64,000 nucleotides of DNA. Source: Aliitabrizicola sp041905595. GTDB lineage: Bacteria; Pseudomonadota; Alphaproteobacteria; Rhodobacterales; Rhodobacteraceae. The notes below the pieces were generated by a model. The model was not told the DNA's origin, did not search any database, and saw nothing but the letters and a program-made list of their open reading frames with translations. Location: the NCBI GenBank assembly GCA_041905595.1, contig JAYRKT010000001.1:183338-247337 (forward strand), in the 5' to 3' direction. Position numbers and translations under genes: made by a program. This document shows, in pieces, positions 43,539-52,362 of the stretch; position 1 is the first letter of the stretch, and every line of letters starts with the position of its first letter.

Positions 43539-44243
43539 ATGACTGTCCATATCGGCGCGAAACCCGGCGACATCGCCGAAACCGTCCTTCTTCCCGGCGA
43601 TCCCTACCGCGCCAGATGGGCAGCCCAGACCTTTCTCAAGGACGCGCGGATGGTGAACGAGGTGCGCGGCATGCTCGGATTCACCGGCACCTGGAAAGGC
43701 CATCCTGTCACGATCCACGGCACCGGCATGGGCATGCCGTCGCTGTCGATCTACGTCAACGAACTGATCCGCGACTATGGCGCCAAGACCTTAATCCGCA
43801 TAGGGTCTGCGGGCGGGATGCAGGAGCATGTGAAGGTCCGCGACGTGGTGCTTGCCATGTCGGCCTCAACCCTTTCCACCCCCTCGCGCGGCATCTTCCG
43901 CGAGTTGAACTTTGCCCCGACGGCAGATTTCGGCCTGCTGAAGGCGGGATGGGAAGCGGGCAGCCGCCTCGGCGTCGGGCTTCATGCCGGGCCGATCTAT
44001 TCCTCGGACGTGTTCTACGACGAGCGCCCCGACTTGAACGAGCAGATGCGCCGCCACGGCATACTGTGCGTCGAGATGGAAGCGGCCGAGCTTTACACCC
44101 TCGCCGCCCGTTACAACCGTCGCGCGCTCGCTGTGCTGACGATTTCCGATCATCTCCTCACACACGAGGCGCTGCCCGCCGCCGACCGCGAAAAAAGCTT
44201 CGGCGACATGGTCGAGATCGCGCTTTCCGCTGCCTTCGCCTGA
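43539..44243 (+). CDS. deoD: Purine-nucleoside phosphorylase, hexameric DeoD class
   Basis: Phosphorolysis of purine (deoxy)nucleosides. The 234-residue chain begins TVHIGAKPGDIAETVLLPGDPYRARW and shows the DeoD phosphate loop region IRIGSAGGMQ and the substrate motif CVEMEAAELYTLAA with the conserved Met-Glu pair. The Asp of the base site is in TISDHLLTHE. This class is structurally distinct from the trimeric enzyme at 31096, so the organism has two purine phosphorylases, one in the uptake operon and this apparently single gene. AGGGAG lies before ATG 43539. Confidence 0.95.
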   Translation: MTVHIGAKPGDIAETVLLPGDPYRARWAAQTFLKDARMVNEVRGMLGFTGTWKGHPVTIHGTGMGMPSLSIYVNELIRDYGAKTLIRIGSAGGMQEHVKVRDVVLAMSASTLSTPSRGIFRELNFAPTADFGLLKAGWEAGSRLGVGLHAGPIYSSDVFYDERPDLNEQMRRHGILCVEMEAAELYTLAARYNRRALAVLTISDHLLTHEALPAADREKSFGDMVEIALSAAFA

Positions 44244-44319
44244 GCCCCGGCGCTTTCACCCTTGACCAGATCGATTCGCCGCCGTTTGCTCGGCTCCCCC
44301 CAAGGAAAAGGAGCAGCAC

Positions 44320-45297
44320 ATGCGCAAACGGCGACTGGGTGAAGGCGGACCCGAGGTTTCGGCAATCGGCCTCGGCTGCATGAGCTTCGGCGGCATCTTC
44401 GGCCCCACAACCGAGGCAGAAAGCTTTGCCTGTCTTGACGCCGCGGTCGATCACGGCATCGACTTTCTGGACACGGCCAACATCTATGGCATGGGCGTCT
44501 CTGAAACCGTGATGGGCCGCTGGATTTCCTCGCGCAAGCCCAAGGTGGTGATCGCGACCAAGGCCTCGATCGTGCGCGGTGGCGGTTTTGACAATTCTGA
44601 AGCACACCTGCGAACCGAACTGGACGGGTCGCTCAAGCGCCTGGGCGTAGATCGGGTTGAATTGTTCTACATCCATCGCCGTGAGCAGACCCGACCGGTC
44701 GAAGAGGTGGTCGGAACGCTGAAAGCATTGATCCAGGAGGGTAAAATCGGTGGCTACGGCCTGTCGGAGGTGTCGCCCACCACACTGCGCCGCGCCCATG
44801 CCGTGCATCCCTGCATAGCGGTGCAGAACGAATACTCGCTCTGGACGCGCCTGCCCGAGCTTGGCCTGATCCGCACCTGTGCCGAACTGGGCGTGGCCTT
44901 TGTGCCGTTCTCGCCGCTCGCCCGCGGCGCCTTCGGATCGCCGATGGCCGATCCCGCAACCTTCGGGAAGGACGATTTCCGCGCCACCATCCCGCGCTTC
45001 CACGAACCGGAATGGTCAGCGAACCGCAAGCACATCGTCGCCTTCACCGAGTTCTGCGCAGCGCGCGGCTGGTCAGTTCCGGCCGCCGCCCTGGCCTGGA
45101 TCCTGGACCGGGGCGATCACCTGATCCCGATCCCCGGTACGCGGACGGCTGGGCATCTTGCCGCCTGGGCGGGGGCCGATGACATCCGCCTGACCGATGC
45201 CGACCGCGCCGAGATCGATCGCCTGCTGCCTGCGGGCTGGGCCCATGGCGACCGGTACGGCGACGATCAGGCAAAGAATGTCGAGCGCTACTGCTAA
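44320..45297 (+). CDS. Aldo/keto reductase family oxidoreductase
   Basis: A 325-residue NADPH-dependent reductase of the AKR superfamily (AKR13-like): RRLGEGGPEVSAIGLGCMSFGG at the start, the catalytic Asp and Tyr in GIDFLDTANIYGMG, and Lys in VVIATKAS. In the usual tetrad His position it reads LFYIHRRE. The coenzyme site includes PVSPLARGAFG-like FSPLARG and IPGTRTAGHL near the end. AAGGAAAAGGAG precedes the ATG. Convergent with the ChaC-like gene, whose stop is only 3 bp away. The physiological substrate is unknown. Confidence 0.9.
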   Translation: MRKRRLGEGGPEVSAIGLGCMSFGGIFGPTTEAESFACLDAAVDHGIDFLDTANIYGMGVSETVMGRWISSRKPKVVIATKASIVRGGGFDNSEAHLRTELDGSLKRLGVDRVELFYIHRREQTRPVEEVVGTLKALIQEGKIGGYGLSEVSPTTLRRAHAVHPCIAVQNEYSLWTRLPELGLIRTCAELGVAFVPFSPLARGAFGSPMADPATFGKDDFRATIPRFHEPEWSANRKHIVAFTEFCAARGWSVPAAALAWILDRGDHLIPIPGTRTAGHLAAWAGADDIRLTDADRAEIDRLLPAGWAHGDRYGDDQAKNVERYC

Positions 45298-45300
45298 GGC

Positions 45301-46017
45301 TCAGACCTCCTCGGCCCGCCCATGCGGCGGGTCGAGGTGAAGCGCAGCGATCTCGGTCGCCACCAACGCCTGCAACTTCCATAGATAGGCATCGTGGATG
45401 CCCAGCATTTCAAGGTGTTCGACGGTATTGCGCAGATAGGCCGCGCCGCTGCCGACGTGGCCGCAGGCCCGCGCCAGCCGGCTGGCCTGCGCCTCGATCG
45501 GCAGGTGGATGTAGGAGGGATCGTGCCGGGGCAAGCAGTAGAAGGCGAGCGCCGGAAAGCGCTCTGCCCCGTCACACACCGTCAGCCAGCGGACCGAGGG
45601 AATGTCCTCGTGATAGGCGACCTCGCGTTCGAGCAGGCGCAGCATTCGTCCGAGCCGGTCGTCCTCGGGCATCCGGTAGGCGACGCCGTTGCACGATCCG
45701 CCCAGCTCCATCGCCAGCATCAGGCCGGGCTGTTCGGGACTGGCGCGCCAGCGGTCGATATCCAGACAGAAGGACCGTCTCCAGCCATGCGCCACAACCC
45801 GGCGCGCCTCGACGTGATCGAAGGCCGGCTTCCAGATGAGCGAGCCATAGGCAAAGACGCGAAACGGCTGGCCGTCGATCTGCCGCAGAAAGTCACGCGC
45901 AAAGGCTTCACGCTCCTGCTGGGTCAGTTCGACAAGGCTCTTGTCTGGGCCGGGATCAGCGACCTCGCGCTCGACCCGCGCGACAAGATCCTCGGTCAGG
46001 GAAAGCTGGCGCGGCAT
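45301..46017 (-). CDS. ChaC-like gamma-glutamylcyclotransferase
   Basis: Probably degrades glutathione to 5-oxoproline and Cys-Gly. The 238-residue protein shows the substrate-binding loop VFAYGSLIWKPAF near 53-65, RSFCLDIDRWRASPEQPGLMLAMELGGSC and the catalytic Glu region MLRLLEREV. These are the marks of the glutathione-specific ChaC branch. Convergent with the aldo/keto reductase gene. Together with gshB and the GST it reflects active glutathione metabolism. Specificity for glutathione is inferred. Confidence 0.88.
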   Translation of the reverse strand: MPRQLSLTEDLVARVEREVADPGPDKSLVELTQQEREAFARDFLRQIDGQPFRVFAYGSLIWKPAFDHVEARRVVAHGWRRSFCLDIDRWRASPEQPGLMLAMELGGSCNGVAYRMPEDDRLGRMLRLLEREVAYHEDIPSVRWLTVCDGAERFPALAFYCLPRHDPSYIHLPIEAQASRLARACGHVGSGAAYLRNTVEHLEMLGIHDAYLWKLQALVATEIAALHLDPPHGRAEEV

Positions 46018-46068
46018 TGGCGATCACCCGGCATTGCGCGAACAGCCTCGCGCCGGGGCGCGCGCCTG

Positions 46069-46275
46069 TCAATCATTGCCCGGAGGCCTCATGCAGTCGC
46101 GCGGAGTTTCCCCGCGTGGCAGATCGACCTCTGCGCCGCAGGCGGCACAGCGCCAGTGACCAGGTGCCGTAGCGCGATCAAGACGCCAGAGGCATTGGCG
46201 CGTCAGCGTCGAACGACGACGCATCAGCCACAAGGCAAGGAAGACGGCGATCAGGCCCAGAGGCAAAAGGAACAT
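46069..46275 (-). CDS. Small membrane protein with a C-terminal Cys motif (a)
   Basis: A 68-residue protein: membrane helix MFLLPLGLIAVFLALWLM at the N-terminus, basic RRR, then GHWRCAACGAEVDLPRGETPRDCMR. The CxxC ... C pattern looks like a small zinc ribbon or Fe-S knuckle. The neighbouring gene upstream ends in a similar WYCTRCNS ... PPDVCLR motif, so the two may be related. The start at 46275 begins directly with the helix; the longer frame upstream overlaps the neighbour. Function unknown. Confidence 0.6.
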   Translation of the reverse strand: MFLLPLGLIAVFLALWLMRRRSTLTRQCLWRLDRATAPGHWRCAACGAEVDLPRGETPRDCMRPPGND

Positions 46276-46316
46276 GCGGCACAAGTGCCCGTGGATCTGG
46301 CCCGGTGCAAGTCCCG

Positions 46317-46796
46317 TCAGCCGTCGCGCAGGCAAACATCCGGCGGCCGGGTATCGGTGGTCTCGCAGCCGCTGTTGCAGCGCGTGCAATACCATTCCGT
46401 TGCCTCGCCATCCGCCCCGGCGCGAAGCTGCCGCCAGGCGCAGCGCCCGGCGACTGCGGGCGCAAAGCTGCGCCCCGGCGCGCCGTGCCGCGACGACGTC
46501 GACCGGAACCGTTCGTTGCCACCTCTCGGTGCCTTTGACGACGCCTTGGCAACTGCGTGCCCAACCCTTGCCGGCGGAGGTGGCGCCTTGGCGACTGAAT
46601 TGCGGTCAAGGCCCCATCGCGCCAGACGCATCAATCCCCAGCTGATGAGCATGACGCCGAAGAATACCGCGGCCTGGTTCTGGGCATTGTCCAAGCCAAG
46701 GGCATAGACAATCCCGCTCAACCCGCCTTGTTCGTGCTGCTGGTCGGCAACGACGATCAGATGCGAGCCTTCAGCGATATGCCGTTCATCCGCCAT
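46317..46796 (-). CDS. Membrane protein with a C-terminal Cys motif (b)
   Basis: A 159-residue protein starting MADERHIAEGSHLIVVADQQ. One membrane helix lies near 47-61 (AAVFFGVMLISWGLM), followed by a long Ala/Pro/Arg-rich linker. The C-terminal EWYCTRCNSGCETTDTRPPD ends in VCLRDG. The Cys pattern matches that of the next gene downstream. Only one helix is confident, and topology is unclear. The start at 46796 has GCAGGG in front. No known family is recognised. Confidence 0.6.
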   Translation of the reverse strand: MADERHIAEGSHLIVVADQQHEQGGLSGIVYALGLDNAQNQAAVFFGVMLISWGLMRLARWGLDRNSVAKAPPPPARVGHAVAKASSKAPRGGNERFRSTSSRHGAPGRSFAPAVAGRCAWRQLRAGADGEATEWYCTRCNSGCETTDTRPPDVCLRDG

Positions 46797-46870
46797 CCCT
46801 GCATCCGGCTGCAAGGGTCAGCCCACCGTCCAGCGCCTGACCAATCAGATTGCTTCAATAATTTCCGGTG

Positions 46871-47638
46871 TTAAACCGCGCTGAAGCCGTTGTCGACAAA
46901 CAGCTGCGCGCCATTGACGAATTCTGCGTCATCAGAAGCGAGGTAGAGCGCTGCGCGGGCAATGTCCTCGGGCTTGCCCATCCTTCCCTGCGCCGCCCGG
47001 ATCGCGTCTTCCGAAACGTCCACGCCAAGTGCCTGCAGTTCCTTTACCTCGCGCAGGCCATGGGGCGTCTCGATGAAGCCGGGACAGACCGCATTGCAGC
47101 GGATGCCACGTTCGCGGAACTCAACCGCGATAGCGCGGGCGAACATGTGGCAGGCGCCCTTCGTCGCGTCATAGAGCACTTCCATCGGCGTGGCATAGAC
47201 GGCCGAGATCGACGAGGTGCAGACGATCGAGCCGCCGCCTGCCGCCAGCATGTGTGGCAGCACGGCGCGCGTCATCAGGTACATCGACTTCACGTTCACA
47301 TCGAAGAGGAAGTCCCAGTCGGTCTCTTCGGTCTCGAGGAACGGTTTGATGACAATGGTGCCGGCGTGGTTGAAGAGCACCGTCACCGGTCCAAGCGCCG
47401 CGACCACCTTTGCCACCGCGGCCTTGACCTCGGCTCCGTTCGCGACATTCGCGCTGGCAAACATCACGCGATGCCCCAAAGCTGTCAGCTCGGCCGAAAG
47501 CGCCTCGCCCCGCGCCGTGTCGCGGTCGATGATGCCGACGGCAGCCCCTTCTTGCGCGAAAAGCCGAACGGCTGCAGCGCCGCAGCCCCCTGCTCCGCCC
47601 GAGACGATTGCCACCTTGCCCGCCAACCGCTGTGCCAT
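46871..47638 (-). CDS. Short-chain dehydrogenase/reductase (SDR)
   Basis: A 255-residue classical SDR: cofactor loop VSGGAGGCGAAAVRLF (about 13-28), Asp in IIDRD suggesting preference for NAD(H), the NAG-like motif NHAG, catalytic Ser in CTSSISA, and YxxxK in LYDATKGA. The C-terminal part ASDDAEFVNGAQLFVDNGFSAV is standard. The position of NNAG is replaced by FNHAG. Substrate unknown. Upstream 134 bp separate it from the divergent hydrolase gene. Confidence 0.9.
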   Translation of the reverse strand: MAQRLAGKVAIVSGGAGGCGAAAVRLFAQEGAAVGIIDRDTARGEALSAELTALGHRVMFASANVANGAEVKAAVAKVVAALGPVTVLFNHAGTIVIKPFLETEETDWDFLFDVNVKSMYLMTRAVLPHMLAAGGGSIVCTSSISAVYATPMEVLYDATKGACHMFARAIAVEFRERGIRCNAVCPGFIETPHGLREVKELQALGVDVSEDAIRAAQGRMGKPEDIARAALYLASDDAEFVNGAQLFVDNGFSAV

Positions 47639-47772
47639 GACACTCTCCTTGTTTCTTGCCAGCCTATCAGCAGGTGCAGCCCGGCATCAATGTGATGGCT
47701 GCGGAGCGATGACGCAGGTCAAGGCAGGCGCTCGTCGACATGGTAGGAAGGCCCGGTCGCAGGAGGATAGCC

Positions 47773-48744
47773 ATGCCGCAGCCGGCAACCCTTGCCCTTT
47801 TCGTCGCATCCCTCGCCGGGGGCGCCGCCATGGTCGCCAGGCAGTATCGCCGGGCGATGGCCGAGGCGGCGCGCCATTCCGATCCGCAATTGAGCCAGAT
47901 TGCTCCGACGCGCCACGGGCCGATGGAATATGCGATCGCCGGGTCTGGCCCGAGCCTTTTGATGCTCCACGGGACGGGCGGCGGATTTGATCAGGGGCTT
48001 GAGATGGGGGCACCGCTGATCGAGGCGGGATACCGGCTGATTGCCCCCTCGAGGTTCGGCTATCTTCGCACCAAGATGCCTGAAGCCGCCTCTCCCCAGG
48101 CCGAAGCCGACGCCTGCGCCGACCTTCTCGACCATCTGGGGATCGAAAAGGTCTTTGTGCTGGGCGGATCGGCCGGGGCAATTCCCGCCGCGGCCTTTGC
48201 CGCCCTTCATCCCGATCGCGTTTCAGCGGTTGTCGCGCTGGTTCCCGCGATCCTGGGCCCGGAACGCGCGCTGCCCCGCCCCTGGAGCGCTTGGCAGGAA
48301 CGGGTTGCCCTTGCCGTTCTTGGGTCCGACTTCCTGTTCTGGCTCGTTCGGGCGACCCTGCCCCGGTTCCTGACGCGCACCATCCTGGCAAGCGACGCGG
48401 CTCTACTCGATGCCGCCACTGATACGGAGCGGGAGCGGGTGGCAAGCATCCTCGACAGCATCCTGCCAATCAGCCGAAAAGCTGCGGGACTGATGAATGA
48501 CGCCCATTGGGCCAACAGCCCGGTGGAATTCGATCTGTCACCGATAAAAGCGCCGACGCTTGCCATCTCGATGGAGGATGACTTCTACCAGACTGCGGAA
48601 GGCGCCCGCTATGTCGCGTCACAGGTGCCGGGGGCAGAGCTTCTGCTATATCCGACTGGAGGGCATGTCTGGATCGGCCGCAACAGCGAGCTTTTTGCCG
48701 CCATCGACAGCTTCCTGCGCAGGTCCGGCGCAGGTCTGAGCTAG
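47773..48744 (+). CDS. Alpha/beta hydrolase, probably membrane-anchored
   Basis: A 323-residue alpha/beta-hydrolase with an N-terminal hydrophobic segment (TLALFVASLAGGAAMVA) acting as an anchor or signal. The oxyanion region LLMLHGTGGGFDQG, the nucleophile elbow FVLGGSAGAIPA (GGSAG, Ser near 137) and the catalytic His in PTGGHVWIG are all visible. A perfect AGGAGG lies before ATG 47773. Convergent with the sdh operon, sharing a hairpin at the junction. Substrate unknown. Confidence 0.88.
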   Translation: MPQPATLALFVASLAGGAAMVARQYRRAMAEAARHSDPQLSQIAPTRHGPMEYAIAGSGPSLLMLHGTGGGFDQGLEMGAPLIEAGYRLIAPSRFGYLRTKMPEAASPQAEADACADLLDHLGIEKVFVLGGSAGAIPAAAFAALHPDRVSAVVALVPAILGPERALPRPWSAWQERVALAVLGSDFLFWLVRATLPRFLTRTILASDAALLDAATDTERERVASILDSILPISRKAAGLMNDAHWANSPVEFDLSPIKAPTLAISMEDDFYQTAEGARYVASQVPGAELLLYPTGGHVWIGRNSELFAAIDSFLRRSGAGLS

Positions 48745-48765
48745 AGCGGGTCAGACGACCCGCTC
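48744..48765. terminator. Hairpin at the convergent hydrolase-sdhB junction
   Basis: GAGCGGGTC (48744-48752) and GACCCGCTC (48757-48765) form a perfect 9-bp stem with a 4-base loop. It starts on the last base of the hydrolase stop and includes the last codons of sdhB. No T-run follows on either side, so it may rather stabilise the mRNA ends. Confidence 0.45.
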
Positions 48766-49530
48766 GACCATCATCTTCTTGATTTCGGCAATCGCCTTGG
48801 CTGGGTTCAGGCCCTTCGGACAGGTCTTGGCGCAGTTCATGATGGTATGGCAGCGATAGAGCTTGAAGGGGTCCTCAAGATTGTCGAGCCGCTCGCCCGT
48901 CGCTTCGTCGCGGCTGTCGATGATCCAGCGATAGGCGTGCAGCAGCGCCGCCGGGCCGAGATACTTGTCGCCGTTCCACCAGTAGCTCGGGCACGAGGTC
49001 GAGCACGAGGCGCACATGACGCATTCATAAAGGCCGTCGAGCTTCTTGCGGTCGTCGATCGACTGGCGCCATTCCTTCTCGGGCCGGTTGGTCTTGGTTT
49101 CGAGCCAGGGCATGATCGAGGCATGCTGCGCATAGAAATGCGTCAGGTCCGGGATCAGGTCCTTGATGACGGGCATGTGCGGCAGCGGATAGATCTTCAC
49201 GTCGCCCTTGATCTCGTCGAGACCATAGATGCAGGCCAGCGTGTTGATCCCGTCGATGTTCATCGCGCAGGAGCCACAGATCCCCTCGCGGCACGACCGG
49301 CGGAAGGTCAGGGTCGGGTCGACCTCGTTCTTGATCTTGATGAGCGCGTCCAGAACCATCGGGCCGCACTTGTCCATATCGAGGAAATAGGTGTCGACCC
49401 GCGGGTTTTCGCCGTCATCCGGATTCCAGCGGTAGATATGGAAGGCTCGCACGTTCTTTGCGCCTGCGGGCTTGGGCCAGGTCTTGCCAGTGCGGACCTT
49501 GGAGTTCTTGGGAAGCGTGAGCTGGACCAT
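48751..49530 (-). CDS. sdhB: Succinate dehydrogenase iron-sulfur subunit
   Basis: Electron-transfer subunit of complex II on the cytoplasmic face of the inner membrane. In 259 residues it shows the [2Fe-2S] set CREGICGSCAMNIDG plus a later Cys, then CVMCASCSTSCP and CHTIMNCAKTCPKGLNP for the [4Fe-4S] and [3Fe-4S] clusters. It is the last gene of the sdh operon and, unusually, is separated from sdhA by three small genes for exported proteins. Confidence 0.97.
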   Translation of the reverse strand: MVQLTLPKNSKVRTGKTWPKPAGAKNVRAFHIYRWNPDDGENPRVDTYFLDMDKCGPMVLDALIKIKNEVDPTLTFRRSCREGICGSCAMNIDGINTLACIYGLDEIKGDVKIYPLPHMPVIKDLIPDLTHFYAQHASIMPWLETKTNRPEKEWRQSIDDRKKLDGLYECVMCASCSTSCPSYWWNGDKYLGPAALLHAYRWIIDSRDEATGERLDNLEDPFKLYRCHTIMNCAKTCPKGLNPAKAIAEIKKMMVERVV

Positions 49531-49533
49531 CTC

Positions 49534-49890
49534 TTACCCTTTCAGTTCCGGGCGTTTCGCGAACGGTGTGACCGGCAGCTGGCCAGATCTGCGGATCACA
49601 CAGTCATTGTATTGCTGAGCGGGGTCGACCCGCGATGCGACCGGCACGGTGGTCGAGACAGCAACTCCGGTGCCTCCCCACCCGCCATAGCCGGGGCCGT
49701 CCCAGCCCCAGCCGCCATATCCTGTCCCGACCCCGAAGGTGACCGAGGTATTGCCCGTGTTGCCGGACAAGACCTGCTGAACGCATTGTGCCTCGGCCAG
49801 ATCGACTGGCACGGGTTTGGGTGGGGCGCATCCCGCGAGGGCCGCGGCCGCCCCGATCGCGGAAGAGGTGATGGCAGATGTCATGCGCAT
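49534..49890 (-). CDS. Small Gly/Trp-rich lipoprotein in the sdh operon
   Basis: A 118-residue predicted lipoprotein: MRMTSAITSSAIGAAAALAGC, with the lipidated Cys at position 21. A short Pro-rich linker follows, then a repetitive stretch GTGYGGWGWDGPGYGGWGGT and a C-terminal half with two cysteines (AQCVQQ and YNDCVIRR). GAGG precedes ATG 49890. sdhB follows 4 bp downstream. Gly/Trp/Tyr repeats often mark cell-surface or envelope association. Not recognised as a known family. Confidence 0.75.
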   Translation of the reverse strand: MRMTSAITSSAIGAAAALAGCAPPKPVPVDLAEAQCVQQVLSGNTGNTSVTFGVGTGYGGWGWDGPGYGGWGGTGVAVSTTVPVASRVDPAQQYNDCVIRRSGQLPVTPFAKRPELKG

Positions 49891-49897
49891 GACGACC

Positions 49898-50218
49898 TCA
49901 CAGTTGGGGCACTCCGAACCCAAGTCCATCGATGCAGGCAATGACATTCGGGCGCGCCATGATCGCACGCACGATGTCGACTGTCTCGCGGTTGACTGGA
50001 GTGGCTTCGTTCGCGGCCAGCGCTTTCACTTCGTCCTGACTGGTATAGGTCATGGCGCAGATCGCGACGTATTTGGCCGAACTTGCCGGGGAAGCGGTCG
50101 TGATGACCTGCATCATGACCTGCTGCGCCGTTTCAAGCTCTGCCTTGTTGCTGGATTTCCCCCCGACGCAGGCGGCAAGGGGAAGAAGCAGCGACAGGAT
50201 GGTCGCCAAGCGTCTCAT
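49898..50218 (-). CDS. Small lipoprotein in the sdh operon
   Basis: A 106-residue predicted lipoprotein with signal MRRLATILSLLLPLAAC (lipobox LAAC, Cys17). The mature part is mostly helical (SNKAELETAQQVMMQVITTA) and has two further cysteines (AICAMTY and VIACIDGLG). Its start overlaps the stop of the upstream gene by 4 bp, so translation is coupled. No family recognised. Confidence 0.75.
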   Translation of the reverse strand: MRRLATILSLLLPLAACVGGKSSNKAELETAQQVMMQVITTASPASSAKYVAICAMTYTSQDEVKALAANEATPVNRETVDIVRAIMARPNVIACIDGLGFGVPQL

Positions 50219-50544
50219 TGCGCCACCGGCGTCTTTGGCAAAGCCTTGAGACAGGCCGCAACCGGATCGCGCTTTTCGACCTTATGCAGGCTTGCGACGT
50301 GATCGGTCGTCAGCGTGCCCCGATAGGTGGTCCCGAACTTGACCACCTCAATAGGCTTCATGCCCCGCACCACACAGGCGGCCGCCTGGTCGGAAGGCAG
50401 ATCCGGGTTTTCGCTTGCCATGATCCGCCCGACGGCCTCAAGCGTCTCTGTCCGCGAGCCGCCATAGATCCCGGCGCCGACCGCTATGCAGCCGGACTGG
50501 CTGGACAAGACAAGACCAAGTGCCGCCACGTGGACCATCCTCAA
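50215..50544 (-). CDS. Small lipoprotein following sdhA
   Basis: A 109-residue predicted lipoprotein (MRMVHVAALGLVLSSQSGC, Cys19) with a mature helical part containing AAACVVRGMKP and VAACLKALPK, again two additional cysteines. It starts within the last codons of sdhA (4-bp overlap), and the next gene starts within its own end, so the three are likely made together with complex II. Family unknown. Confidence 0.75.
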   Translation of the reverse strand: MRMVHVAALGLVLSSQSGCIAVGAGIYGGSRTETLEAVGRIMASENPDLPSDQAAACVVRGMKPIEVVKFGTTYRGTLTTDHVASLHKVEKRDPVAACLKALPKTPVAQ

Positions 50545-52349
50545 TAGACCCGAGCCTTCGGTGCGATCTTCTTCAGGGAGATGCCGCCTTCGTCTTCGGT
50601 GGTCAGCGGCTCAAGATGCACAGGCCGATACGCAAGTTTGACCTGATTGCCATCGATCCAGGCGAGCGAGTGCTTGCGCCAGTTCGCGTCGTCGCGGTTC
50701 GGATAGTCCTCGTGCGCGTGGGCGCCACGGCTTTCCTTGCGCGCCTCGGCTGCCACGATGGTGGCGAGCGCGTTCGGCATCAGGTTGGTCAGTTCCAACG
50801 TCTCCATCAGGTCCGAGTTCCAGACAAGGCTGCGATCGGTCACCTGAATGTCGCCCATCTTGCCGGCGACGGCCTCCATTTTCTTCACGCCCTCGGCCAG
50901 AGTCTTGTCGGTGCGGAAGACCGCGGCATCGGCCTGCATCGTGCGCTGCATCTCAAGCCGCAACTCCGCGGTGGGCGTATGGCCCTTGGCGTTGCGCAGG
51001 CTGTCGAAGCGGTCGAATGCCTTGTCCACGCCCGCCTTGTTCAGCGGATGGTTCGGCGCACCTGGCGTCAGGATCTCTCCCGCGCGGATCGCCGCCGCCC
51101 GGCCGAAAACCACGAGGTCGATGAGGCTGTTCGAGCCGAGCCGGTTCGCGCCATGAACACTGGCGCAGCCGGCCTCGCCCACGGCCATCAGGCCGGGAAA
51201 AATCGCATCGGGGTTGTCGGCGGTCGGGTTCAGCACCTCGCCCCAGTAGTTTGTCGGGATGCCGCCCATGTTGTAGTGAACGGTCGGCAGGACCGGGATC
51301 GGCTCCTTCGTCAGGTCCACACCCGCGAAGATCCGCGCGCTTTCCGAGATGCCGGGCAGCCGCAGCTCCAGCGTCTCTTTCGGGAGGTGGTTCAGGTGCA
51401 GGTGGATGTGGTCCTTGTGCTCACCCACGCCGCGGCCTTCGCGGATTTCGAGCGTCATGCAGCGTGAAACCACGTCGCGGCTGGCAAGGTCCTTGTAGGT
51501 GGGGGCATAGCGCTCCATGAACCGCTCGCCGTTCGAGTTGGTCAGGTAGCCACCCTCGCCGCGTGCGCCTTCGGTGATTAGGCAGCCCGAGCCGTAGATG
51601 CCGGTCGGGTGGAACTGGACGAATTCCATGTCCTGCAGCGGCAGGCCCGCCCGGGCCACCATGCCGCCGCCGTCGCCGGTGCAGGTATGGGCCGAGGTTG
51701 CGCTGAAATAGGCCCGGCCATAGCCGCCGGTTGCCAGCACCACCATCTTGGCCGAGAAGACATGCATCGTGCCATCGTCAAGCTTCCACGCCACGACGCC
51801 GACGCAGCGCTTGCCATCCTCGGAAAGGATCAGGTCCAGCGCGAAATACTCGATGTAGAACTCGGCGTTGTTCTTCAGGCTCTGGCCGTAGAGCGTGTGC
51901 AGGATCGCGTGACCGGTGCGGTCCGCCGCGGCACAGGTGCGCTGCACCGGCGGGCCTTCGCCGAACTCCGTGGTGTGGCCGCCGAACGGGCGCTGGTAGA
52001 TCTTGCCCTGCTCGGTGCGGCTGAAGGGCACGCCGTAATGTTCCAGCTCGTAGACCGCCTTGGGCGCCTCACGCGCGAGGTATTCCATCGCGTCGGTGTC
52101 GCCCAGCCAGTCCGACCCCTTCACGGTGTCGTACATGTGCCACTGCCAGCTGTCGGGGCCCATGTTGCCGAGGCTGGCCGCGATGCCTCCCTGTGCGGCG
52201 ACCGTGTGAGAGCGGGTCGGGAAGACTTTGGTCACGCAGGCCGTGCGCAGGCCCTGCTCGGCCATGCCGAGCGTGGCGCGCAGGCCCGCGCCACCGGCGC
52301 CGACAACCACGACGTCATAGACATGCGTCTCGTAAGGGTAAGCAGCCAT
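50541..52349 (-). CDS. sdhA: Succinate dehydrogenase flavoprotein subunit
   Basis: Catalytic FAD subunit of complex II, oxidising succinate to fumarate. In 602 residues it has the dinucleotide loop VVVVGAGGAGLRATLGMAE (13-31), the covalent-FAD His in FPTRSHTVAAQGG (H48), the active-site stretch HPTGIYGSGCLITEGARGEGG with the catalytic Arg region, and HGANRLGSNSLIDLVVFGRAA. Length is standard. It starts 13 bp after sdhD in the order C-D-A. Confidence 0.98.
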   Translation of the reverse strand: MAAYPYETHVYDVVVVGAGGAGLRATLGMAEQGLRTACVTKVFPTRSHTVAAQGGIAASLGNMGPDSWQWHMYDTVKGSDWLGDTDAMEYLAREAPKAVYELEHYGVPFSRTEQGKIYQRPFGGHTTEFGEGPPVQRTCAAADRTGHAILHTLYGQSLKNNAEFYIEYFALDLILSEDGKRCVGVVAWKLDDGTMHVFSAKMVVLATGGYGRAYFSATSAHTCTGDGGGMVARAGLPLQDMEFVQFHPTGIYGSGCLITEGARGEGGYLTNSNGERFMERYAPTYKDLASRDVVSRCMTLEIREGRGVGEHKDHIHLHLNHLPKETLELRLPGISESARIFAGVDLTKEPIPVLPTVHYNMGGIPTNYWGEVLNPTADNPDAIFPGLMAVGEAGCASVHGANRLGSNSLIDLVVFGRAAAIRAGEILTPGAPNHPLNKAGVDKAFDRFDSLRNAKGHTPTAELRLEMQRTMQADAAVFRTDKTLAEGVKKMEAVAGKMGDIQVTDRSLVWNSDLMETLELTNLMPNALATIVAAEARKESRGAHAHEDYPNRDDANWRKHSLAWIDGNQVKLAYRPVHLEPLTTEDEGGISLKKIAPKARVY

Positions 52350-52362
52350 TTCGTTTCTTCCT

